Shown: piece after piece, positions 13,746 to 20,319 of the stretch
Position numbering within the stretch: the stretch's first letter is position 1
Layout of the letters: the number at the start of each line of letters is the position of its first letter
Origin: CAYPGJ01 sp964638515
GTDB lineage: Bacteria > Planctomycetota > Phycisphaerae > Phycisphaerales > UBA1924
NCBI GenBank assembly: GCA_964638515.1
Contig: CAZWZL010000036.1
Location: 1-27,046 of the forward strand
Reading direction: 5' to 3'
DNA: 27,046 nt
The notes under the pieces: model-generated
What the model was told of the DNA's origin: nothing
Seen by the model: the letters and a program-made list of their open reading frames with translations, nothing else
Databases searched by the model: none
Translations under genes and position numbers: made by a program

Positions 13746-15446
13746 ATGCAACGGAAGAATCGATGTGGATGGATGGCGGCGGCGCTTGCGTGTGCGGCGG
13801 GGATGTGCGGGGCGGGCGTGTACACGTTTGAGGCGGTGGCGGTGTCGGGGGCGCCGGCGCCGGGGTTCGGTGGCGGGCTGTACGGCCATCTGTCGACCGT
13901 TCGGCCGCTGCTGAACAACGAGGGGAAGGTGTGCTTCGCGGCGAACGCGGGGATTGGGATTCCGTCGCCTGTCGGTTTGTTTGCGGGGGCGCCGGGCGGC
14001 GTGCTGAAGTACGCGGCGACGGGCGAGCCAGCGGGGGGCACGGGGGGCGCGATGTTTGGGGGCACGTACGGCGGGTTTCCCACGCTGACGTTTGATCATC
14101 AGGGGAACGCGGCGTTTGCGGCGCAGATCACGGGCGCGGGGGTGACTGGCACGAGTGACACCGGCGTGTGGATGGCGTCGGCGGGCGGGATGACGCTGTG
14201 CGCGCGGGAGGGGAGCGTGGCGCCCGGCGGCGAGAACAACGCGACGTATCGGGAGTTCGGCCTGACGCCGGGCGCGACTCGGATTGCGATGGAGGGAGGC
14301 GTGCTGCTGATCGGCGGAAGATTGCAGGGCACGGGGCTGACGTGGGATGACGGGCTGTGGGTTTCGCGGGGGTCAGGCTGCACGCTGGCGTTTCGGGAGG
14401 GGAGCGCTGCGGCGGGCGGGGGCTTGTTCTCGGGTTCGTTCAGGCCGTATGTCTCGCCGGCGGGGCCGATGGGCGTGTGGGTGATCTTCCAGGGGAGCTC
14501 GAACACGCTCAAGGGCGCGTGGAGCGTGCCGTACGAATTCGCCGGGGCGACGTTCGGCGCGGCGGCTCGCGTGGCGATCGCGAGCGGCGGCGTGGCGGGT
14601 CAGGGTGGACTGACGATGGAGGAGATCGGCGCGATCGACGGGGCGACGGGGGGGATCGCGATGATCGAGGCGCGCGTGAGCGGCGCGGGAGTGACGAGCG
14701 CGGACGACTGGAGGGTCTACCTGGGAACGGCTGGCGGCGGACTCGGGGAGGCAGCTCGGCGCGCGAGCTCGTCGCTGGCGGGGCCGTTTGCGCAGCTGAC
14801 GGTCGTGTACTGGAGCGAGATGCGCGCGAGCTCTTCGGGGAACGTGGCGTTCATCGCCACGATGGACGGTCCGGACGTGACGGGCGAGAACGATCAGGCA
14901 TTGGGCATTGGTTCGACGGCGGGCGGGATGACTTTCGTGCGGGAGGGCCAGCAGGCCGCGGGCTGTCCAACGGGAGTGGTGTACAACTCATTCCAGAACG
15001 TGGCGATCAATCGTGACGGGACGGTGGTGTTCCAGTCGCAGTTGCGCGGGACGGGGGTGAATGCGTCAAACGACCAGGGGATCTGGGCGGTTCACGCGGG
15101 CGCGCTGGAGCTGATCGTGCGCGAGGGCAACGTGCTGGAGTTCGGCAACGGGCAGTTCCTGGCGTGTCAGCTGAGCACGACGGCGCTCGCGGGGGGCAGT
15201 TCGGAGAACGGGCGCTCGTGCAGCCTGGACGATTTCGGGCGCGTCGCGTTCGGCGCGGGCTCGGCGTCGGGCGTGTCGGGCGTGTTCCTTGCGCAGCCGG
15301 GACTCGCGCCGTGCCCTGGTGATTACAACGGGGACCGCGTGGTGAACTTCGCGGACCTGAACATTGTGCTCTCGGGGTATGGCGTCGGGCACTTCTTCAA
15401 CGAGTTGAACGCGGTGCTGAGCAACTTCGGCGCGACATGCACCTGA
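13746..15446 (+). CDS. Large secreted repeat protein with truncated dockerin-like tail
   Basis: A 566-residue secreted protein. The ATG at 13746 opens a signal peptide (basic MQRKNR, hydrophobic core, cleavage near CGAG). The body has several repeats of about 100 residues with the pattern NxxGxxxFxA-x-GTG...GxW...GGMTLxxREGSxAPGG (for example near residues 60-165, 180-250, 360-430 and 440-490), resembling planctomycete secreted repeat proteins of the NxxGxxAFxA type. The end is a dockerin-like domain, but only the first loop is intact (CPGDYNGDRVVNFADLNIVL); the second keeps ELNAVLSNFG but lacks the Asp/Asn-rich loop. It shares the upstream bipartite element with the six array genes although the protein is unrelated. 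Its function is unknown; surface display is likely. Confidence 0.87.
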   Translation: MQRKNRCGWMAAALACAAGMCGAGVYTFEAVAVSGAPAPGFGGGLYGHLSTVRPLLNNEGKVCFAANAGIGIPSPVGLFAGAPGGVLKYAATGEPAGGTGGAMFGGTYGGFPTLTFDHQGNAAFAAQITGAGVTGTSDTGVWMASAGGMTLCAREGSVAPGGENNATYREFGLTPGATRIAMEGGVLLIGGRLQGTGLTWDDGLWVSRGSGCTLAFREGSAAAGGGLFSGSFRPYVSPAGPMGVWVIFQGSSNTLKGAWSVPYEFAGATFGAAARVAIASGGVAGQGGLTMEEIGAIDGATGGIAMIEARVSGAGVTSADDWRVYLGTAGGGLGEAARRASSSLAGPFAQLTVVYWSEMRASSSGNVAFIATMDGPDVTGENDQALGIGSTAGGMTFVREGQQAAGCPTGVVYNSFQNVAINRDGTVVFQSQLRGTGVNASNDQGIWAVHAGALELIVREGNVLEFGNGQFLACQLSTTALAGGSSENGRSCSLDDFGRVAFGAGSASGVSGVFLAQPGLAPCPGDYNGDRVVNFADLNIVLSGYGVGHFFNELNAVLSNFGATCT

Positions 15447-15472
15447 GGGCGCGTGCGCTTCGCGCAAGTCAA

Positions 15473-15506
15473 CGGCCCGGCGCGAGCGAGGATTCGCGCC
15501 GGGCCG
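15473..15506 (+). terminator. Strong hairpin between convergent genes
   Basis: A perfect 13-bp stem (15473-15485 with 15494-15506) with an 8-nt loop lies 26 bp after the stop codon, before the convergent gene at 15541. It has no clean T run on either strand, but may act for both directions. Confidence 0.7.
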
Positions 15507-15540
15507 CGTTGTTGTGCGAGGGCGGCTTGCTCTGGACTCG

Positions 15541-16215
15541 TCAGCGTCGGCGTCGATTCGCCACGGTGAGGAGCGCGAGGGAGGCGAGGGCGAAGGGTCC
15601 CGGGGAGGGGATTTCGTCGTTGTCGGGCCTGAAGTACTCGAAGGGGTGTTGGCCGGAGAAGAGCGGGATGCCGTTGCCGTCGGCTTCGCCGCCGCCGAAG
15701 GCGATGGTGGTCTGGAGGAGCTGGTTGAGATCGAGCGGATCGACGGAGAGGACGAAGAGGAGCTTGAAGACTTCGTTGGGGCCGAGCGTGGGGGGCGTGA
15801 AGCCGTTGATGAGGCCGGAGAATCCGAACCACGTTCCGGTGGGCGCACCGGGGCCGGCGGCGATGGCCGCGGAGGTGGCGGGATTGAGGAGGAGCGGTTC
15901 GAACTCGGTCAGTGGAGAGATCGTGTGCGTCGTGGTGTCGACGACGGCGACGAAGACCTGCTTGGCTGAGAGGGAGGTGGGCGCGGTGACGGTGGAAGTG
16001 CCGACGCCGATGCCGCAGGCGCAGTTGGTGGGATTGGTGGGCGCGAAGAGTGTGATTTCCTGACCGACGAGGACCTCGGCCATACCGGTGACGGGGTTGA
16101 CGCCGAGACTTTCGAACCAGACGGTGGGCGGGGGCGTGGGAGGCGAGGAGGTGCAGGCGAGCGCATGGTGTGCGAGGCCAGCAGCGGCGATGGTGGCGAG
16201 CAGTGTGGGCTTCAT
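15541..16215 (-). CDS. Exported protein with IPSPG-TM-RRRR sorting tail
   Basis: A 224-residue exported protein of unknown function. The ATG at 16215 follows AAGGAGAGAG about 8 nt upstream. The signal peptide ends near ALAC, so cleavage by signal peptidase I or lipidation at Cys21 are both conceivable. The mature part starts with a Pro/Thr-rich segment, followed by strand-rich sequence with LVGQEITLFAP, NCACGIGVG and NEVFKLLFVLSVD. The tail is IPSPGPFALASLALLTVANRRRR split as SPG motif, hydrophobic run and four Arg. It does not share the bipartite upstream element of the neighbouring array as far as I can see, and it is not a paralog of those proteins. The 248 bp between its start and rtcB hold no gene. 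Confidence 0.83.
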   Translation of the reverse strand: MKPTLLATIAAAGLAHHALACTSSPPTPPPTVWFESLGVNPVTGMAEVLVGQEITLFAPTNPTNCACGIGVGTSTVTAPTSLSAKQVFVAVVDTTTHTISPLTEFEPLLLNPATSAAIAAGPGAPTGTWFGFSGLINGFTPPTLGPNEVFKLLFVLSVDPLDLNQLLQTTIAFGGGEADGNGIPLFSGQHPFEYFRPDNDEIPSPGPFALASLALLTVANRRRR

Positions 16216-16463
16216 GATGGTCGCTCTCTCCTTGAAGGCCGCGATGCGGCTTCGATGCGTGCAGCGCCTCGAACCAGCGAGGCGCGGAGCGACGGTTTCT
16301 TCCGGAGTGGCCCCGCGTGTGCACGGCGGGACATGTCCACCCTACAGAAGGGGGAGGATTGGATCAATGGGGCGCATCGGGGACCGCCTGCTGGAGCGGG
16401 CGCAACTCGAAGAAGGGCATGGACTTGCGATGGCGCGCCGGCACGTAAAAAGTTGCGATCGAT

Positions 16464-17666
16464 TCAATCCTCGGCGCGTTCGCCGGGCGGGGCCATTTTG
16501 ACGAGTCGCGGGTGGAAGGTGGCCAGGGGCTCAACGAGATCGGATTGCGCGGCCATGACGGAATGGATGTCTTTGTAGACGTGTGGCGCTTCGTCGAGGC
16601 CTGCGGAGATAAGGGTGACGGCGTTGTCGGCGAGTCGTTGGTGAACGTCGGGCCAATTGAGGTTTTTCCTGGCCTGCGTGCGCGACATGACGCGGCCGGC
16701 GCCGTGGGACGCGGAGTGGAGTGAGTCGGGTTGGCCGAGGCCTCGGACGACGAACGTGGGAGAGGCCATGGAGCCGGGGATGACGCCGAGTGTTCCGGCG
16801 GACGCGGGGGTTGCGCCTTTTCGGTGGACGATGAGATCGGTGGGCCGGCCGTTGATGGTGTGGGTTTCCTTCCACGCGAAATTGTGGTGGTTTTCGACGG
16901 AGGCGAGGACAGATGAGGAGAGGTGTTGGTGGATGTGTTGATGGATGAGCGCGTGGTTGGCGGCGGCGAAGTGGCCCATGAGGGACATGGCGGCCCAGTA
17001 TTCCTGTCCTTCGGCGGAATCGAGGTCGAGCCAGGCGAGTTCCTGGAGTTCGCGGGGAAGTTCGGGGTGGAGTTCTTTCGCGAGCTTGGAGTAATGGGAG
17101 GCGATGGAGGCGCCGGGGCCTCGCGAGCCGGAGTGGGAGAGGAGGGCGAGATAGACGCCGGGCTGAAGGCCGAGGGCGGGGGCGGCGAGGTGAAGTTCGC
17201 CGAACTCGACGAAGTGATTGCCGGAGCCGGAGGTGCCGAGCTGGAACTGGGCGCGGCGCTTGAGGGAGGAGACGAGGGGCGTGATGGACCAGTCCATGTC
17301 GAGCACGTCGTGGTGGCGCGGCTTTTCGAACTCGGCGCCGATGCCGAAGCGGGTTTGCTTGTGGATGGCGTCGCGGAGCGCACGGGGATCGTTGATGAGG
17401 ATGGAGGGGGGAATGTCGGAGACGGAGAGGCGGACGCGGCAGGCGATGTCGACGCCGACGGCGTAAGGGATGACGGCGTTTTCGGTGGCGAGGACGCCGC
17501 CGATGGGGAGGCCGAAGCCGGGGTGGGCGTCGGGCATGAGTGCCGCGGCTCGGGAGATGGGGAGGGAGCAGGCGCGGCGCATCTGGTCGAGGGCGGTGGG
17601 CTCGAGGTCGGTCCCCCACTGCGTCCACGGGATGCGGGGATGGAGGTTGGCGGTTTTGGCCTTCAT
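16464..17666 (-). CDS. rtcB: RNA-splicing ligase RtcB
   Basis: A 400-residue RtcB ligase, close to the length of the bacterial enzymes. RtcB joins 2',3'-cyclic phosphate or 3'-phosphate RNA ends to 5'-OH ends using GTP and Mn2+. Visible motifs are MPDAHPGFGLPIGGV (44-58), GVDIACR (71-77, with metal-binding Asp73 and Cys76), GTSGSGNHF (144-152), SHSGSRG (177-183), NHHNFAWKE (259-267), HRKGATPA (281-288) and SHGAGR (320-325), where His321 corresponds to the residue that is guanylylated. All catalytic positions look intact. No archease, RtcA or RtcR gene is adjacent. No Shine-Dalgarno precedes the ATG; a TAGTCT hexamer 9 nt upstream of the start hints at a very short or absent leader. Confidence 0.95.
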   Translation of the reverse strand: MKAKTANLHPRIPWTQWGTDLEPTALDQMRRACSLPISRAAALMPDAHPGFGLPIGGVLATENAVIPYAVGVDIACRVRLSVSDIPPSILINDPRALRDAIHKQTRFGIGAEFEKPRHHDVLDMDWSITPLVSSLKRRAQFQLGTSGSGNHFVEFGELHLAAPALGLQPGVYLALLSHSGSRGPGASIASHYSKLAKELHPELPRELQELAWLDLDSAEGQEYWAAMSLMGHFAAANHALIHQHIHQHLSSSVLASVENHHNFAWKETHTINGRPTDLIVHRKGATPASAGTLGVIPGSMASPTFVVRGLGQPDSLHSASHGAGRVMSRTQARKNLNWPDVHQRLADNAVTLISAGLDEAPHVYKDIHSVMAAQSDLVEPLATFHPRLVKMAPPGERAED

Positions 17667-17730
17667 GCGAGCGAAAGACTAGGTGGGTGGGCGGGTTGAC
17701 AGGGGGGCGTAGGGGTGGGAGTTTGGCGTG

Positions 17731-18327
17731 ATGATCAGTGAACAGAACTGGATTGACACGGGCGGGAGTGGGACGGCCGGGGCTGTGGATCGCGTCGGGG
17801 CGCGGTCGGGGCTTGGGCGTGTTTTGCTTGCCGTGCTGGGGAGCCTTTTGATCGCGGCGTCGGCGCAGGCGAGCGTGCCGATGTGGCCCGTTCCGATCAC
17901 GCTGCAGACGATGGCGGTTGCGGTGATTGCGGGGATGCTTGGATGGCGGTTGGGCGTCGCGGCGGTGGCTTTGTACATCGTGCAGGGCGCGTTGGGCGCG
18001 CCGGTGTTCGCGCACGGTGGGTTTGGGGCGCTGCATCTGATCGGGCCGACGGGGGGATATCTGGCGGGGTTTGTGGGCTCGGCGTTTGTGATCGGCTGGC
18101 TGGCGGAGCGCGGGTGGATGCGGAGCGTGAGAACGGCGCTGCCGGCCATGCTTGCGGGAGATGCGATCGTGCTGACGCTGGGCGCGATGTGGCTCTGGGT
18201 GCTGCTGCCGGACAGTTCGTTCGTGATGGGCGTGGCGCCGTTTGTGATCGGCTCGCTGATCAAGTGCGGCGCGGCGTCGGTGATCGTGTGGCGGGCTGGA
18301 GATCGTCTGCGCCCCCGGAAGCGCTAA
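17731..18327 (+). CDS. bioY: Biotin transporter BioY (ECF-transporter S component)
   Basis: A 198-residue membrane protein. GTG at 17728 and ATG at 17731 are both possible; ATG is preferred, with GGGAG about 9 nt upstream. After a hydrophilic N-terminal extension of about 27 residues there are about six hydrophobic segments. BioY signatures are VPMWPVPITLQTMAV, LGAPVFAHGGFG and HLIGPTGGYLAGF. BioY binds biotin and works alone or with the energising BioM/BioN units, neither of which is encoded here. A consensus TTGACA lies at 17696-17701, but no matching -10 is seen. The gene diverges from rtcB and converges on the HAD gene. Confidence 0.92.
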   Translation: MISEQNWIDTGGSGTAGAVDRVGARSGLGRVLLAVLGSLLIAASAQASVPMWPVPITLQTMAVAVIAGMLGWRLGVAAVALYIVQGALGAPVFAHGGFGALHLIGPTGGYLAGFVGSAFVIGWLAERGWMRSVRTALPAMLAGDAIVLTLGAMWLWVLLPDSSFVMGVAPFVIGSLIKCGAASVIVWRAGDRLRPRKR

Positions 18328-18363
18328 GCGCCGCCGGAAGAACCGATCGCCCCTGGAATCGCA

Positions 18364-19056
18364 TCAGCCGGTGATGAGTCTCGGCCATCGGGCGCGGATT
18401 GAATCGAGTGAGAAATCTTCGGGGGATCGGAGGATGTCGTGCGCGCCGGCGTGGCGGAGCGCGGCTTCGGGGGCGGAGTGAAGGACGGCGAGCACCCGGC
18501 AGCCCGCGGCGCGCGCGGAGGAGACGCCCACGGGGGTGTCTTCGATGGCGAGGCAATCCGACGGGGCGAGATCGAGTCGGCGTGCAACGAGGGTGTAGGG
18601 CTCGGGGTCGGGCTTGGTGTTCGTCACGTCGTCGCAGGTGACGATGGTGGCGAGGAGGGGCGCGAGCGCGAGCGTGTCGAGCACGGGGATGACTTCGTGG
18701 CGGCGGGAGCCGGAGCACACGGCGAGTTTGACATCGGCCTGATGAGCCGCGCGAAGCAGCGCGAGCGTCGCGGGGTATGCGAGGTGGGCGGCGTCGGCGA
18801 GACGGTGGGTGATGTGGTGTTTCTTGAGGCGTTGGAAGTCGGCGAAGAGGGGCTCGGAGAGTCGGTGCAGAAGGGAGGCGTCTTCGAGCATTCGGCGGAA
18901 GGCTTCGCGGTCGCCGTGACCGACGAATCGGGACCAGTCGGGCCAATCGGCTGCTTCGGGCAGATCGAGTTCGATGAGGGCGTCGCGGATGGCGGCTTCG
19001 TGGATGGGTTCGGAGTTGAGGATGACACCATCGAAGTCGGAGATGAGGGCGCGCAT
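18364..19056 (-). CDS. HAD-family hydrolase, beta-phosphoglucomutase-like
   Basis: A 230-residue HAD hydrolase. Motif I is ISDFDGVILNSEP (Asp7 nucleophile, Asp9), motif II is AVCSGS, motif III is TKPDPEPY and motif IV is AIEDTPVGVSSARAAG. The helical cap between motifs I and II fits the beta-phosphoglucomutase / phosphoglycolate-phosphatase-like subgroup. It is probably a cytoplasmic sugar-phosphate phosphatase or mutase; the substrate cannot be told from sequence. The start codon has no Shine-Dalgarno, but a TACCCT hexamer ends 8 nt upstream, so the mRNA may be leaderless. It diverges from the sugar nucleotidyltransferase gene across 42 bp. Confidence 0.9.
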   Translation of the reverse strand: MRALISDFDGVILNSEPIHEAAIRDALIELDLPEAADWPDWSRFVGHGDREAFRRMLEDASLLHRLSEPLFADFQRLKKHHITHRLADAAHLAYPATLALLRAAHQADVKLAVCSGSRRHEVIPVLDTLALAPLLATIVTCDDVTNTKPDPEPYTLVARRLDLAPSDCLAIEDTPVGVSSARAAGCRVLAVLHSAPEAALRHAGAHDILRSPEDFSLDSIRARWPRLITG

Positions 19057-19064
19057 GGGGAGGG

Positions 19065-19070
19065 AGGGTA
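19065..19070 (-). promoter_or_regulatory. Possible -10 box for the HAD gene
   Basis: TACCCT on the minus strand ends 8 nt before the ATG at 19056. Together with the 42-bp divergent spacer it suggests a leaderless mRNA. Confidence 0.25.
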
Positions 19071-19086
19071 GGCTCGGGCGGGGAGG

Positions 19087-19092
19087 TAGACT
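19087..19092 (+). promoter_or_regulatory. -10 box for a likely leaderless GlmU-like mRNA
   Basis: TAGACT is followed by 6 nt and the ATG at 19099, the same geometry as at the sigma gene (TACACT, 6 nt, GTG). No Shine-Dalgarno is present. Confidence 0.4.
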
Positions 19093-19098
19093 GCGGGC

Positions 19099-20319
19099 AT
19101 GTCAGTAGTCGTGATGTTCGACGATGGTCTTGGGCGTCTGGGAGCCATGACGGACCTGCGCGCGGCGTTCGAGGTTCGCACTGGCGCGCTGACGACGCTG
19201 GAGCGCTGGGAGAATCTATTGGGGGAGCCGATGGACGGGCTGGTGTGCCCTGCGCGGGTGCGTGCGGTGACGTCGGAGCGGCTCGGGCGCGAAGTGAATG
19301 ACCTGGCGTGGAAGGCGGAGCGGGCGGGGGATGGCGGGGTGGTGTTTGTGAATGGCCGGTGCGTGTTGCCGTTTGCGGAGGCCGCGGAGCTGAAGACGCG
19401 GTGCGCGGTGGTGGAGCGCGGGACCGGTCAGGTGATTGCCGCGCGGTTTGCGGGGGGGGAGGCGGAGGCGTTTTCGAAGGACTGGAAGCTGGCGAGGGGC
19501 ACGACGGTGGAGGAGTGGGACGCGGGCTTGTTGCTGCACCGGGCGTGGGATGTGATTCGGGCGCGTGACGAAGCGATCCTGCACGATCTGGCGCGGCTTT
19601 CGGATCGGGCGACGCAGGAGCTGCCTCGTGGGGTGGTGGCGATCGGGGACGGGGACTTGACCATTGATCCGACGGCGACGGTGTATCCGACGGTGGTGTT
19701 CGATCTCGAGCATGGGCCGGTGGTGGTGGCGGAGGAGGCCGTGATTCGGCCCGGGGCGATCGTGTGCGGGCCGGCGTTCATCGGGGCGCACTCGACGGTG
19801 ATGGATCGTGCGCACATCAAGGCGAACACGGCGATCGGGCCCTGGTGCAAGGTGGGAGGCGAGGTTGGGGGGACGATCTTCCAGGGGTGGGCGAACAAGT
19901 CGCACGAGGGGCATCTTGGAGACTCGTGGGTTGGAGAGTGGGCGAACCTCGGGGCGGGGACGACGAATTCGAATCTGTTGAACACGTACGGGGAAGTGCT
20001 GAGCAAGGCGGGCGCGGGCGCGCCCACGGAACGGACGGGATTGACGTTCTTTGGGAGCGTGATCGGGGATCACGTGAAGACGGCGATCGGGACGCGGCTC
20101 ATGACGGGCGCGATGATCGGGACGGGGACGATGGTGGCGTCGAGCGCGTATGTGAGCGGGACGATTCCGGCGATGCGATGGGTGACGGACACTGGTGAAA
20201 AGGCGTACCGGTTCGAGAAGTTTCTCGAGGTGGCGCGCGCGATGATGGCTCGCCGGAATCTGGCGCCGGGGAATGCGTACGTGGAGGCGATGCGGGGGCT
20301 GGGCGGCGGCCAATCGTGA
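19099..20319 (+). CDS. GlmU-like putative sugar nucleotidyltransferase with left-handed beta-helix
   Basis: A 406-residue protein of the GlmU-like type. The N-terminus (VVMFDDG, LRAAFEVRTGALTTLERW) matches the divergent nucleotidyltransferase domain seen in this family, which often lacks the classic GlmU loop. Residues about 190-340 form a left-handed beta-helix with hexapeptide repeats and the family block SHEGHLGDSWVGEWANLGAG followed by TTNSNLLNTYG. The expected role is activation and/or acylation of a sugar phosphate for cell-envelope or exopolysaccharide precursors; the exact reaction is unproven. Its stop overlaps the polA start by 4 nt (GTGA), so the two are translationally coupled. 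A -10 box 6 nt before the ATG points to a leaderless mRNA. Confidence 0.87.
   Translation: MSVVVMFDDGLGRLGAMTDLRAAFEVRTGALTTLERWENLLGEPMDGLVCPARVRAVTSERLGREVNDLAWKAERAGDGGVVFVNGRCVLPFAEAAELKTRCAVVERGTGQVIAARFAGGEAEAFSKDWKLARGTTVEEWDAGLLLHRAWDVIRARDEAILHDLARLSDRATQELPRGVVAIGDGDLTIDPTATVYPTVVFDLEHGPVVVAEEAVIRPGAIVCGPAFIGAHSTVMDRAHIKANTAIGPWCKVGGEVGGTIFQGWANKSHEGHLGDSWVGEWANLGAGTTNSNLLNTYGEVLSKAGAGAPTERTGLTFFGSVIGDHVKTAIGTRLMTGAMIGTGTMVASSAYVSGTIPAMRWVTDTGEKAYRFEKFLEVARAMMARRNLAPGNAYVEAMRGLGGGQS

Noticed and set aside
13746..15446. Cellulosome component, because of the dockerin-like tail
   Set aside because: There is no glycoside hydrolase or cohesin domain; such tails occur widely on planctomycete secreted proteins.
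17696..17724. Full housekeeping promoter for bioY from the TTGACA at 17696
   Set aside because: No acceptable -10 hexamer is found 16-18 nt downstream.
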